Below, piece after piece: positions 13,308 to 24,505 of a DNA stretch of 64,000 nt. The stretch covers positions 4,898,001 through 4,962,000 of the forward strand of contig JABRWF010000001.1 of assembly GCA_018343915.1 (NCBI GenBank). Reading direction: 5' to 3'. How positions within the stretch are numbered: position 1 is the stretch's first letter; every line of letters begins with the position of its first letter. The DNA comes from Agroathelia rolfsii (taxonomy: Eukaryota > Basidiomycota > Agaricomycetes > Amylocorticiales > Amylocorticiaceae). Both the position numbers and the translations under genes were made by a program. A model generated the notes under the pieces. It had not been told where the DNA came from. It did no database searches and saw only the letters and a list, made by a program, of their open reading frames with translations.

Positions 13308-14685
13308 TTAACAGCAGCATGAAGCGGGCTGCACATCCTCATCCTCGTCTTCATCAACAAACATCTTCTCACTCGATTTGTCTGCATCATCGCAATCAGT
13401 AAACATGGCGAAACAAGATAGCGAAAAAGCCTCGGCTAAAAAGACTCACATTTATTTGAATATTCTGTAGTCAAGAAGCCGACCAGATCAGAATCATGGT
13501 TCACACCACGAGTCATTAATTGAGGTGAGGGTATTTTGCCAACAGAAGATTGATTGCCTAGTGGGACAGGGGGCATAGTTGATGACTCAGCAGTTGGGGC
13601 ACAACAACTAGAGGTGGACGTAGTAGGGAGCGGTTCAAGTGCAAGGGTCATGTCAACACAGTCTCTGCAGTTGGGCCCTCCCCTAGCGATTACCGTAGGA
13701 TGATCCGCACCCCGATGCTCGGGACATCCAGGGCAGGCACAGGTGAATCCACATGTACAGCCGGTACCGGCCAAAGAGGCAAGCCTATCAAATTGGGGCA
13801 TGGTAAGAGGCGCCATGGGAGCTGAACTCAGGGATGACGTGGAGGTAAGCAAGGGCGGCAACTTGACGGAAGGCGGGGCCGGACCTGGCTTCGGAGAGCC
13901 ACAACAAGATTTCGTACGCTCATGTTGGCTAAGCACAGGGGGGTGGTGGCTGTTCTCATCAGATTGAGGCGGATTGAATGGCTGTGATGATAGCGGGACT
14001 GAGGAAGACTTAAAAGGATCATCATCACAGAGCGAGGCAGCATGTGCGAGAGTAGCAAGGCCGCTAAGAGATGAGGATGGTTGGTTGGCTGCCAAGTGGG
14101 CAGGCATAGGATTTAGGAGGGATTCGACTAAAGCACTTTTTAGCACTTGGAGGGTACCAAGTATTCTAGAATTCATACCTGTTTGCTTGGAAGACGACGC
14201 AATTTGCGTTGAGTCTTTAGGTATCATATCTCGTAGCCCATTTGGGAGGGATGGCCTGATGGGTACGAAACGTACTGCAATAATATCAGTACATTCAAGG
14301 GTCAATGATATAGGTGAGAGTTGACTTACATTTTGTGCGGCGATCTCCGGGTGCATTGCTCTGCGCTTGAGCCTTGCTCCCATTTTTCGATAGACATGTA
14401 CACCGGGAGTGCAGCTTTTTGCTTTGCCTTAGCTCTCGGCAATTGTCACATTGTGAGACTGGCCGTCCCTTTTTCTTGATCTCGTACAGCGGGCGGTCTG
14501 TGTGACCGCAGTGTGAGGACCGATGGCCCTTAATGCAAGTTTCACTGGATTGGCCTTCTTGAGACTAGGATAATTTGCAAACATATCACAGATGACTTGC
14601 CATGCAAATTTCTTGTCATTGATATAGACCTGGACGGATGACTTAGCGTGAGCTATTGAGTATAGAAAGTTGGGATAGTTACCAT
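13308..14685 (-). CDS. copper-fist transcription factor (Mac1/Cuf1/Ace1 type)
   Basis: Five exons: 14685-14683 (the ATG alone), 14629-14601, 14544-14330, 14274-13450 and 13381-13308, giving 381 aa. The copper fist fills residues 1-60. It has MVYINDKKFAC, then C-x2-C-x8-C-x-H zinc ligands, KGHRSSHCGH, and the minor-groove motif KKKGRP. This domain binds DNA at copper-response elements. Further on are a Ser/Pro-rich region, a cysteine cluster (TGCTCGFTCACPGC, about residue 280) and a C-terminal CCC. Such clusters bind Cu(I) and switch activity in family members. Intron 2 uses a GC donor (TG|GCAAGT), deduced because only this splice restores the zinc-ligand Cys. Targets are likely copper transport and detoxification genes (inference); whether it acts as a low-copper or high-copper regulator cannot be told. 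Confidence 0.9.
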
Positions 14686-16225
14686 AGCTATGAGTTTTGT
14701 TGCATAGACGGGTATAGTGATGGTGGAGCGCAGCAAAGCCAGCGTCTCTTTGTCGAGAGCACGCATTTAGTTACTGCGTTACTGCGAAGGCCCTCATCAT
14801 CTGATCTAGAATACAATTACGTCAGCTCAATCGGCAGCCTCGGCATTGACCACTGGCGCAATCAGCTCATGATCATTGCTTATGCCGTTGCCGGAGCCGT
14901 AAACCGTCGACCCCTGAACGGCGCACCAAACCTTTGGTGCATAACGAAGGTCATGATCAAAAGTGCGTGTTAGCATGCACAGTTACATGCAGTCAGGAAC
15001 GTCAGATAGATGGAACCCGATGAGGGTCCTCCGTAAACATTCAAGTTGCTCATGTCTGTAATCAAGTATATTTTCCTTACTGAATGATACTTTCGTGTAC
15101 TGTTATAGCTGACGTGGAACTTTTCCGTTCTGATCGAGCACATGAATATTTTACTTCTCGCCTTCCATGTAGGACTCCGATGACGGCGACTTTATCAGAA
15201 GACAACACAAATTTAAGATAGTACAGTATGGTCACTGGCACCTCCTGACCCTCAATCTTACGCGGCGTGTGAGGCCTTGTGAGGGTTGCCACCATCAGCA
15301 ATGACTCCACAAATCAATTGAGGAGCTTGGTATAATCGAAGCTTGACGAATTTGAGGAGTGTGGTAGAAGTTCACCCACACGTATCGTTAGAATCAAATG
15401 GCAAGATAGCGCATGCCAGACATGTTCTAGGAAACGCACATGGAGCCAGTATCACGGAGCGAACGTTTCATAACACGAGCTCGACTAAGAAATTCATCGA
15501 CGACACGAAGCGAATCTATCATCTTGGGGGGTGTCTTTGCTATATTTAAAGGTCATGGTGGTTGCCAACTACTGATAGTGCCAACAGATCAAAAGTGGTG
15601 TGGAACACTAGCTAAAATATTCGTAGTCTGAGGACAAGTGAAGCTTTCTCAGAATAACATGAATCACCTCTACACACTCATTGGCTATACATTGACTGAA
15701 GCGACGACTGTGACAAATGGCAAGGTGACTAGCAGTCACATATGACAAACAGGACCAAATAGCAGGGTGAAATAAAACAGAAATTTTCGCAGCATGGTTC
15801 CCCAATGTCTTAACCACTTCTCCGCTTTAGAGTCACTTGCCACGCAAACAATTCAAAAAAGGCGTCGTGCAGGCGCTCGCGGAGATGCAGATCATTCTCT
15901 TCTATCCTCGTTGCAGTTGACCTTGTGTTGTTGCTGTTCAAGGTCGTGCGATCTGGAAAGGAACATCCCTCTCCTTGCTATGTACTATTAGAGTATCCTA
16001 AAATGAACACCAATTACTCCAATCGTCTTGTTCATGAGAGTTCACATTAATATGTCAAGGCAGTATGAAACAGAATATGAGTCGATGGGTCAGAGGACGC
16101 ATGATATTCATGCATGATTTTGCGTGACGATGTGAGTTGTTCATGCCATGTTGTTCCAACACAATTTGTGCATGTCGCGGTAGTATTTTTTATTTTCAAA
16201 GTACTAAGGCCATTGAAGAGGGTAA
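14686..16225. other. intergenic, nothing recognised
   Basis: About 1.5 kb between the divergent copper-fist promoter and the HEM3 stop. Open frames here are short, and none shows a domain or paired splice sites. Confidence 0.5.
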
Positions 16226-17470
16226 TTATGCAGCAGCACTTGGTGTATTATCTCCTTCCACCTCAGCCTTCTTCTTATCGTCTTCCTTCTTTGCTTCTTT
16301 AATGCGACGCTCCTTATCCTTATTGATTTCGTCCAGAATCTCCCTAGCACCCGTATTAATCATCTCCTTAGCCAGCGCTGAACCAACTTTCTCGGCATCC
16401 TCTACAGACGACACCTCTTGTCTAATCGTGCGCATCACATGCTTCTGGCCATCGAGTGAGGTCACAGCGCCAGTCAGCTTCAAGTACCCTTTCTTGGCTC
16501 CCGTTGTTGTAGGCGTGAGTTCGCTATCGATGCCCACAGGGACACTACAGCCCCCCTCCAATACGCGGAGATAGGCGCGCTCAGCCAGGCATGTCCAGTT
16601 GGTCTGCCAATGCGTCAGGCGTTCGCAGATTTCCTTCACTTGCGCGTCATCGGACCGTATCTCCACCCCCAGTGCGCCTTGAGAAACAGCGTGGAAGAGC
16701 GTTGGCGCGTGGATATCCGCTGTGATGCGATCCTGAGCATCAATACGCACAAGGCCAGCTTTGGCAAGGATGATAGCGGCGAATGGGCCATCGGGCGCGT
16801 CAAGCTTCGCGAGGCGGGTTTGTCTGTGAGCGGTAATTGCCAGTGTAGATAATCAATCAGGTTGCACATAATAAAACGTTCATAAGCTTAGAGCTTGAGA
16901 AAGATGATGGAGATGATGCCTACAAGTTTCCTCGCTGAGATGATCAGTAAAGCAAGATTTAAATCTCAGAAAATTTATGCGTACCACATCCTGGAAAACA
17001 AGTTTGGGAAAAGCCCTCTTCAACTGTGCAACACGCCTGACACTGCTCGTCCCAACGACGCTGCCTTCGGGTAGCTCTTCTAGGGAGCTATAGGGCAGAC
17101 CCTGTTTGACAACCAGACTGTCTACCGGATCCTCCCTCTCTGGGATAGCGCCGATCTCCATGCCTTCGGGTAAGACAGTTGGCACATCCTTAAGACTATG
17201 CACGAGGAGATCGACCTCGCCCCCCGAGAGCGCATCCTCAAGCTCAGATGTCCAAAAAGACTTGCCACCAACGAGATAGAGAGCTTGCGTCTGATTCTTA
17301 TCTCCCGCCGTGGCCATGAAAGAGGTGGTGAAGGTATACGAAGGATACAGCTTCTCGAGGGCATCACGCACGATGTTGGTCTGTATCTGGGCTAGGATGG
17401 AGCGTCGGGAGGCAAGGACGAAGGAAGTGCGCGGCGGCGGGACAGTCGCATTCGATACGGGCGTCGACAT
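16226..17470 (-). CDS. HEM3: HEM3 hydroxymethylbilane synthase (porphobilinogen deaminase)
   Basis: Three exons: 17470-16985, 16934-16924 (11 nt) and 16823-16226, giving 364 aa. The enzyme condenses four porphobilinogens into hydroxymethylbilane in the heme pathway, in the cytosol. Visible motifs are [13 protein letters not shown] at the N-terminus, [15 protein letters not shown], the RGN(L)QTR motif, LAKAGL, and GGCSVPVG. The last carries C258, the cysteine that anchors the dipyrromethane cofactor. The 11-nt microexon supplies R-G-N and part of L inside the conserved RGNL-TR block, so it cannot be skipped without losing both the frame and the motif. The tail of about 40 charged residues ([15 protein letters not shown]) is an extension. 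It lies in tandem with the downstream-numbered E2 gene, 327 bp away. Confidence 0.95.
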
Positions 17471-17797
17471 TCTGTACGTAGAACGAGATGAAATGACCTC
17501 CGAATATTAGATAGTCAAGAAAAGTCTAAGCTCCTATTGTATCTTGACACTCAAAGGGTAGGTAGTCAATTGGAAACAAGATTCAGTTCAGATTTAAGTG
17601 TAACTGGTAGATGATTATCAACTTTTAATCACACGCGTCCACCGAAATTGTCGGACAACATAGAATTACAAATAACACCGCTTTGCAGGAAACTGTACTT
17701 GATCATACAACTCCACCAAATTATCATCGACATCATGAGACATATTACAAATGGAAAAGAATTCAACCAATAAATGATTTGCGAAACTTGAAACGGA
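17471..17797. other. HEM3 upstream region
   Basis: 327 bp between the HEM3 start and the stop of the E2 gene on the same strand. It must hold the HEM3 promoter. No TATA box is evident. Confidence 0.5.
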
Positions 17798-18839
17798 TCA
17801 GACGCTAATAGGAATGAGAATCAATATTATGTACTGGATTCGAGAGCATCAAGAAGACATACTTATCATCTGCGATTGTGAGTTGGGTCCACATAAAGTC
17901 ATTATCAGTAATGAATACAACGGCACAGCAATTATATAAATTTACCGTGGTATACAAAACGCGTCTAAGGATTACAGATAAAGTTAAAGTTAAGTAACCT
18001 TCAGAATCCCAATGTAATAACTTACTTTCTTGGGGTTATCCGGTGCTGTGCGTACATATCTATCATTATCCGGTGGTCTGAGGGAGGTTCAAGATGTGAA
18101 TATTACGACCGTGAGAAGAAAAGCACTCAGTGCTCTTACCGTTCCTTCTTCTGTATTCGAGATAATTATTAGATTCATAACATCCTAACAAGGACATGGT
18201 GCGTACTTTGCATGATGCCAACATACTCTGGAGGGTAATACACACAGAAGGCACACTCAATACAGGAGACCATTCGTTCCCTAATATGGAGGCACATATC
18301 TAAACGGGAATATTTGATCAAGGTGCAAGTTCACAGCATTATGGAAATATCAAAAGCCAGTGCAACATACATGGCCATTAGAGTAGACATGCTATGGATG
18401 AAGGAGGTTAGTTACGCAATATAATTGCTGTAGGAAGATGACCTTACCGGGTGTTCGGGAGCGACCTTGCCTGCTGCCTCATCAACGACGAACTGAACAG
18501 CGGGTGCAGAGATCGGATAGTCTCTGTCGAAGCGGAACATAAGCGTAAATACCTCGCCCTGCCCCCCCAATGTCTCAGGATTCAGTCTGTTTGTTATGAT
18601 TAATCAGCGATGCTGGTGAGACGACCACCTTATAGAGGCTTTCTCCAAGAACTTCGATAGTGAAGAACCAACGCTCAAAGTTATCTGCTTCGACAAGGGT
18701 GATCCCTACAATACACTAAGGGTTAGGAACTGGGTCAAGATATGTCATTATATTTCTACAGAAGCTAACCAGCAGGAGGACCCTCTGCATTCAGTTCTCT
18801 CAGCTCCTTTTGCAATCGACGGGCAGAGATGGATGCCAT
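17798..18839 (-). CDS. UBE2W: UBE2W-type ubiquitin-conjugating enzyme E2
   Basis: Ten exons: 18839-18770, 18705-18629, 18558-18448, 18391-18371, 18299-18207, 18150-18140, 18077-18026, 17964-17946, 17869-17863 and 17804-17798, giving 155 aa (human UBE2W has 151). UBE2W enzymes attach ubiquitin to the alpha-amino group of disordered N-termini. The UBC fold is complete: MASISARRLQKEL, then YPISAPAVQF, then HVYSNGHIC with catalytic C95, then NEWSPVLSVPSVC, then KKERPPDN, and a C-terminal YHDDNV. Exons of 21, 11, 19, 7 and 7 nt are required to rebuild family blocks. Two choices are uncertain. The exon 3 acceptor (GGCAG|GGC) was preferred over one 15 nt earlier. The last 58-nt intron may be retained, which would give a longer tail ending about 18 residues later. 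Confidence 0.85.
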
Positions 18840-19485
18840 CCCGTGAGATGTTGTGGCAAGCTAGATCAATTTCTATGGTGTTGATAAATTTTCAATTCCA
18901 GGTAGTTTATAGACAAGTAGCCGATGCTGATAATTGGTGCGTTTGTGATTAGAAGTATCTCTCGCTGCTGCTAGTTAGAGTCGTTCAGGTCACTGAGTGC
19001 GGAACTCAGGCTGGGGGTGCACTGCACTACTCCGGAACCGCGTTTCGAGCTCCGATGGTCTTGTTGACGCCAAGTGTCCACTTTCCACTCTTCACTGTGG
19101 CATCCATATCCGTCACGGTCATCCTCAAATGGACTGAGAAGGCTATCTTTTCTATAATTTCATTAGTTTCATCTGTTATACTGCTGCATACAGCTCCTAA
19201 GTACTACCAGACTTTGTCTTCATAACAGCAGGCTTCACGATGTAACTGAATTTCAAATCGAACAACTCTTAACTTCACCAGCAACAGTCTGTCAGTAATA
19301 GAAATATGAACTATATAGGTTTTGAACTAGTATCAGTCAAGCCTAAAGGTGAATTGGAATAGATACAAAAGGCAGTGTCTTAAAGATATGCTTATGGATA
19401 CTGAAATTATAATCAAGTAACGAAAAAAGGTCAGAAGAATAAGAAAACAATATTGACGGTAGAGTTGTTTTCAGAACCACCATCT
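18840..19485. other. intergenic, nothing recognised
   Basis: 646 bp holding the promoter of the E2 gene and the 3' end of the seven-TM gene. No family-matching frame. Confidence 0.5.
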
Positions 19486-20693
19486 TTATGCCTTTTGCTC
19501 CAAACCCTCTACAGCAGAGGTTGCTGCGTCCTCTAAATCGATGTCTAATCCGATGGAATGTCCCACCCTACCCGGTATACGAGGAGCAAACTCCATATTG
19601 CTCAATGTTGCTTTCATGGAACCATTCCGCCTTCTGTCAATTGTATTTGACATGGACATGCGAAGGATAATCAGCTGTGGCGAAATGGCCTATTGCAGTC
19701 CAGAAACAATCGGTGTCAGCCCGTACAGATATCGTCGGAATAAAAGAATGCTGCTGTACTCACACATGCAGAAAACCATAATGCAGTGACTAGGGAAGCG
19801 TAAGGGGCGACGATAAATGTGGTCACGCAGGTAATGATGCCCAGTACACAGAAAGGGGCCGCGGATTCTATGAGGATGACGATGGCGGTGGTATATATCC
19901 GCAAGCTGTGCCCGTCAACCAGATCTTTCTGTCGATTGTAGGCATTAATTAAGCGCCAACAGATCATTACCGTCACGATGAAGTTCATCCCAACGGTGCA
20001 GGCATCCATTGCAATTTCCATGTTTACGGCGACCGTTCCGATCGTACCCCTGAAAACAAGAACTTCAAGGGTGATATACAGTACTACGGAAACATAAGTT
20101 GGTAAGATGATACGGACGAGAAATTAGTGCTATAACAAACCTAAGAATGCGCAGGTACAAAGAAAGGGGAAAACGGTGACCCAGATATTTCGCTCAAATA
20201 TCACGTAACAACGATAAATCTCGTATGAGTTAGTGAATGAATCAGCTGACGCAATAAGCCGTAATAGGCTCACCAAGAGTAGATCAGCGAATATATTAGC
20301 TACCGATTGACATGTGTTGGAAAGAATCATCCACCACATGTTTGAGCTTGAATAATAATATTCCATCGGTCCGCCTGCATCATTTCTGTGTACTATCCAC
20401 ATCATTTGTCCGTCCAGTGCTATCCCCACTATGCTGATTGTATTAAGTAGTACAAGCACGAAGCTGAAGATTGAATAAAAGCGACGTTGGCCAACAGTTA
20501 TGCTGGGGTTCGCCTTCAGGAAATGGAGCGAAAGGAAGAACAACACATAGTACACGCCTATGATCATCAAAGTGTTACAAAACAACAATCTTAGGAATCA
20601 TGCATCTAGTGACCTACCGTACAGCATTGACATCAATATAATGCCGATATACATTGTTCCTTCGAACAACGCGGTGGGAGGTGTGTTCGACAT
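19486..20693 (-). CDS. seven-transmembrane fungal membrane protein of unknown function
   Basis: Five exons: 20693-20618, 20557-20274, 20219-20141, 20083-19764 and 19689-19486, giving 320 aa. About seven hydrophobic helices are seen: MYIGIILMSMLYGVYYVLFF, FSFVLVLLNTISIVGI, the stretch with ADLLLIYRCYVIF, VTVFPFLCTCAFLVLYITLEVLV, NFIVTVMICWRLI, TTAIVILIESAAPFCVLGI, and VAPYASLVTALWFSAC. The cytosolic tail starts with AISPQLIILR and is polar. RCYVIF after helix 3 and ISPQLI after helix 7 are recurrent in a large, lineage-expanded family of basidiomycete membrane proteins, as I remember it. No function is established and the likeness to GPCRs is only topological. The acceptor of exon 4 (GTAG|TACTG) was chosen because it keeps frame and helix. 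Confidence 0.82.
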
Positions 20694-21539
20694 GGCAACC
20701 TTGTCCTTTGGGGCGCTGAAATTGGCCTTGGAAGACTGGCATAGATGGGAAGCCGATACCAATACTTATATCCATTTGAGAGCAGCAGATTATAGGTGAT
20801 GTGTTTACTTTAAGGACCTGAGAAAATGCCGTTGAAATTGATGAGAACTCTATACCTCTGATTATAGTCGGAGTTAATTCCGGAGGTTGATGTGCTTGAT
20901 CTGAGTTCTTGGGTCATGGTGCGTGCTACATAAGCCAGCTGTGGTACTGCAATAGGCGGCTTCAAGGTCTAGTCGGCGTACATCATCATAGATAGAAATG
21001 CGTTACCACTAGGGCCCTACGCCTGCAATTGATATAAGGCTTCCAACCACGTGATATAAATCAGTATTCCATCGATAGTGATCCAAAGTGGCAGTATAGT
21101 AGTAGAGCTTATTAACAAATCCGTTGTCTATGCATATCTATGCACTGTAATAAGAGCTTTGTGTTTAATGTAGGCTCTAACAAAGCGTTAGGGGAACCGT
21201 GGTACAGCTTATGCTCGGTACCGATTGAACAATATCACTGATCATCGGGCTTGTCGAACAAGCGACGGCGCTTGCCTGCCTCTTGAATGGTTTTCTAATG
21301 ACCACAATTCATACCAAACTGTAATCGCCTGATGTACGTTGCTACACAGCCCTTTGTGGACCATTGTTTTATGGTGGCCATACAGTCATGAATCATTGCT
21401 CAATGATATCCAAGCCATCTTGATTACCGCAACACCCGCCAGTGATGCAAACTACTTCACATAGCACAATCTTCACTGGATATCGATACAACAGCGGAAA
21501 TACATGGAAATCAGTACACTGCGGTGCATACATTTGAAG

Positions 21540-21553
21540 CGGGTAGTTACCCG
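21540..21553. promoter_or_regulatory. perfect inverted repeat, candidate operator of the secreted-protein gene
   Basis: CGGGTA-GT-TACCCG: two perfect 6-bp half-sites with a 2-bp spacer, 61 bp upstream of the TATA box. Fungal zinc-cluster factors often bind CGG-type inverted half-sites, so this may be a binding site. Placement and symmetry are observed; the function is inference. Confidence 0.35.
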
Positions 21554-21614
21554 ACTCTGGGAGCAAGGTACCCCCTTGGGTTATAATCTTTCATGTATCA
21601 GACAATACGCTGGG

Positions 21615-21622
21615 TATAAATA
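21615..21622 (+). promoter_or_regulatory. TATA box of the small secreted-protein gene
   Basis: TATAAATA, 134 bp upstream of the start codon, in a promoter otherwise free of similar motifs. A strong TATA box fits a regulated, highly expressed gene rather than a housekeeping one. Confidence 0.6.
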
Positions 21623-21755
21623 CAAGACCTGGGCTGACTCGGAAGCGTCACTACTCCGCTGATCTATACCGCCTGGCACTTAGCTGTCAGAAGAGAAAAC
21701 TCACCTTTTGATCTATTCATTTGTTGCTATTCTTATCACTCGTCTCTTGTTGATC

Positions 21756-22074
21756 ATGAAGGCTACTACCACATTTCTCTACTTCCTTGCCACCGCTGCC
21801 TGTATTGCGCCGACAGCCGCTGCGCCTATCGATAAGAAGGTGCATTATATTTCTCTCCAATCCCTGGGATGTACAGGAAATTAAATACATTGTATGATAG
21901 GCATTCGGACTGACTCACATGGTTGACATGAACTTCTGGGTTAGCTACTCCCCAAATGACATAGAGGTCCCCAGCAACAGCCATTGGCACCACCCAAATC
22001 CGGAAACCGTATCACCACCTTTTTACTGCATCTTTGGCGGTTTTATTCCAGGCTGCCATCGCAAGCGCGATTAA
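21756..22074 (+). CDS. small secreted cysteine-containing protein, 85 aa
   Basis: Two exons, 21756-21839 and 21901-22074, split by a 61-nt intron in phase 0. Residues 1-23 form a textbook signal peptide (MKATTTFLYFLATAAC, ending in Ala-rich TAAAP). The sequence then reads IDKK followed by a 57-residue product. This is rich in His, Pro, Asn and aromatic residues and has a C-x8-C pair (CIFGGFIPGC) near the end and a basic tail HRKRD. The intron falls exactly between the Lys-Lys pair and the mature-looking part. I do not recognise the family. It could be a secreted effector-like or signalling peptide (inference from signal peptide, size and cysteine pair). The upstream TATA box supports a real gene. 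Confidence 0.65.
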
Positions 22075-23300
22075 AGAAATTGACGACAACCACTCTCATC
22101 CAGTACGATAGTGACACTGGGGAGAATGACAATCATGACGCGACGTTGGCATGTTATTACTATTATTATTATTATTATTATTTACCTGGACCCTTGGGAC
22201 AAACTAACTTTTGATGCGACAATGGGCAATATATAGATAATTTATTCATTCTGTACATTCGCATTTTTATTCGATAAATTACTAGACACCTTTGCTATTT
22301 ATTGTATTTAAAGAAGTAGAATTACAAGTACCTCTTAACTACTGCTACTGTATCCATGCTCCGGTGTTACATGTATATTTTCCTTGATCATGGATTACGG
22401 GCGTGATAGGTGAAAGCTGTTGTGTTTCCGGGGTTAGATCTCAAAAAAGAGTGAGGCTGGCCGAGAAACTCGTATCGTGTTGAATCCTTTGATACAGCCA
22501 AGATATAACCCGAGCAGGCAGTGTATGGAATTGTGATAGGATGGGCGGTGTTCTCGCCATGATGCCAGTGATAGATGGATGTACGAATATGAGTAGCCCC
22601 AAAAGGAAGGAAGCTAATATGTCACACCGCCTGTATGAATTGGATCAAAAGACGAATCAAAATTTAGGAACAAACATATTGACCATCTTGATTTTGATGT
22701 GGGATTAATCCAGAGGCGCTTGGAGCAAATCGAAGGAAATATTGGGATTTTCATAACGAGAACCAGTGATAGTGAAAGTCGACTATCTACGAACCCAAAC
22801 GGCAGTGTCGATCAACTGCAACGTAGTCATAGCAATGTAGATCTCCTCGACATTTGTTTGTATTCGCTCAGATTGAATATCAACGTGATTTGTGAGGTAG
22901 AAGTAACAAGGTGATTGTCGGAACGGCCAATCGGTCAACTCGAAACTGCGTCAAGGTTCAGTTTGACGCCGGATGTAAGTAAGGTGCCAAGGTGACATCG
23001 GTATTGCCGCTGTGCCGTAGCGTGATTGCTCCGTGAGCTTGAAGTATTTTTTTTTTCAGCCTCAGTCTGTGCTGCTCCTACTCTTCTTCTTCAAGTTAAC
23101 TTGACCTATAATGGGATATCTTTGCCACCGGTTAGTATGCATCAGAATGGTCGCGGTCTTCGAGACTTTCCATCTAAGAAGACAACCAAGAACAGCTACT
23201 ACTGTAGCGTTTAAACTTGTCGCTTCAGAGACCACTTCAATTCAGATATGAACCGAGCGCCTAGAGTAAATTGTGAAGTGGAGAAATAGCTCACGGGCCA
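22075..23300. other. intergenic, low-complexity tract only
   Basis: A (TAT/ATT)n microsatellite lies at about 22154-22182. The rest has no frame that I can assign. Confidence 0.5.
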
Positions 23301-23302
23301 TT

Positions 23303-23533
23303 TCATCCTTGAAATGAGACTACACGCACACCTTGGCATCATTGCTCTCAGGCCATGCAGGCTACTACGGAAACAAAAAGGCCGACAGAATTGCCAAGGA
23401 GGCGGTTAGCCTTTCAGCGCAATTTCAGTGCTTCTACCCCAGGCCATCTCCTGGAAGAAAAGGAAGACAGGGAGCAAAGCGGTCAAGGAATGGTTGGCAG
23501 ACCGGACAGCATTGGTGCACGAAAGCTCATTAA
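23303..23533 (+). pseudogene. remnant of a non-LTR retrotransposon RNase H domain
   Basis: The frame reads LLSGHAGYYGNKKADRIAKEA. This fits the C-terminal RNase H signature GHxGxxGNxxADxxAK of fungal LINE-type elements and related nucleases. The usual Trp-Val/Ile-Pro before GH is lost (SLLSGH). No reverse transcriptase, zinc knuckle or poly(A) tail is recognisable nearby, so it is a 5'-truncated, decayed scrap. The match is short; a chance resemblance is less likely given eight spaced matches. Confidence 0.5.
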
Positions 23534-24500
23534 GAAATGCAAAAAACCTGTCGCGGTGAACACTACTATGACCGCCCTGCCCTGGCTGTAGCCTCAAAGA
23601 ATACAGAGATGCCAGGAACAAGGAAGAGGCTAGCGATTATGTCGGAATTCCCGTCTCTCGTCTCTTTCTTTCCCTTCTTCTTTACAACACTTTACAGCAC
23701 TAGGAATTGATTCCGCACCCAAGGCGACGATGAAACATCCGCCGCGCACGCAAAGATAAAATCTCAGCATTGGAACTGTATTAATGTTCAAGCTACGAAG
23801 TAGCTGATATTGAATTGGGCTGTGAACAATATCTAAGGGTTGACTGAAATCAGTCGTAGCCAGACGGTCTAATAGCATAGTAAATCGCTTTACAAGGTCA
23901 CGACCTTGAAGGATCTCTTGATACGGGGAAGTACATAATTTCTTTCTCCATATTTAATTGCACATATGTCTCACTTGTGAAAGGCAAGGTTAGTGTAAAA
24001 AATGCTCAATTTTACCGAGGAATTTGTGGCGGATTATGATCATGATAATCAAGGATGGAATGCAAGTTGCTTTTTAAGGGAGCCCCATTGGGCTTCCATG
24101 ACGTTATTTTTAATACGCAGCACGTCCTGGGCGCTGAGTATTCTATGCTGTCACCTTCTCATAGATCTTCATGACGAGGAAAAAAGATAGAATACGCAAG
24201 AACATCCATCTAGGCTGCCCTACCCGAGAGTTCCGAGTTCGGATGCAACGGATGATCGCTCCGTTGAACAGAGAAGCCATGCATGACGAGACTCCTGTGA
24301 AACTGCTGACGATGTCGACTGCATGGCCATGTATATATGACGAACAGAAGAAGCCGGAGCTTAAGTAAAAGGAGGTGACCGTCATTGCCCATTGCGTATA
24401 CTCGCAAGCGAACCATTAGAACTAAAGCGCTACTACACAAATGACTACCGTTTCTCAGCGCTGCCATCGTGCTTGTCAAGAGTTGAGAAGACTATATCAT
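23534..24500. other. gene-poor flank of the copia insertion
   Basis: Short frames on both strands at 24002-24479 have hydrophobic runs and a minus-strand motif resembling fungal membrane proteins (SALVLMVRLRVYAMGN). No complete exon chain was found. This may be a decayed gene interrupted by the copia element. Confidence 0.35.
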
Positions 24501-24505
24501 GACAT

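Larger units (their letters stand above)
20694..21755. other. intergenic with divergent promoters
   Basis: About 1.06 kb between the seven-TM start (-) and the secreted-protein start (+). It contains the TATA box and the inverted repeat listed separately. Nothing else recognised. Confidence 0.5.

Noticed and set aside
17805..17862. Read-through C-terminus of the E2 gene (about 18 extra residues)
   Set aside because: A 58-nt intron with GTATGT donor and TTAG acceptor gives YHDDNV, the usual E2 W ending. Read-through remains possible as an isoform.
24143..24479. Minus-strand hydrophobic frames resembling a fungal membrane protein
   Set aside because: Only short pieces look like the family; no start, no consistent exon chain and no continuation on the other side of the copia element.
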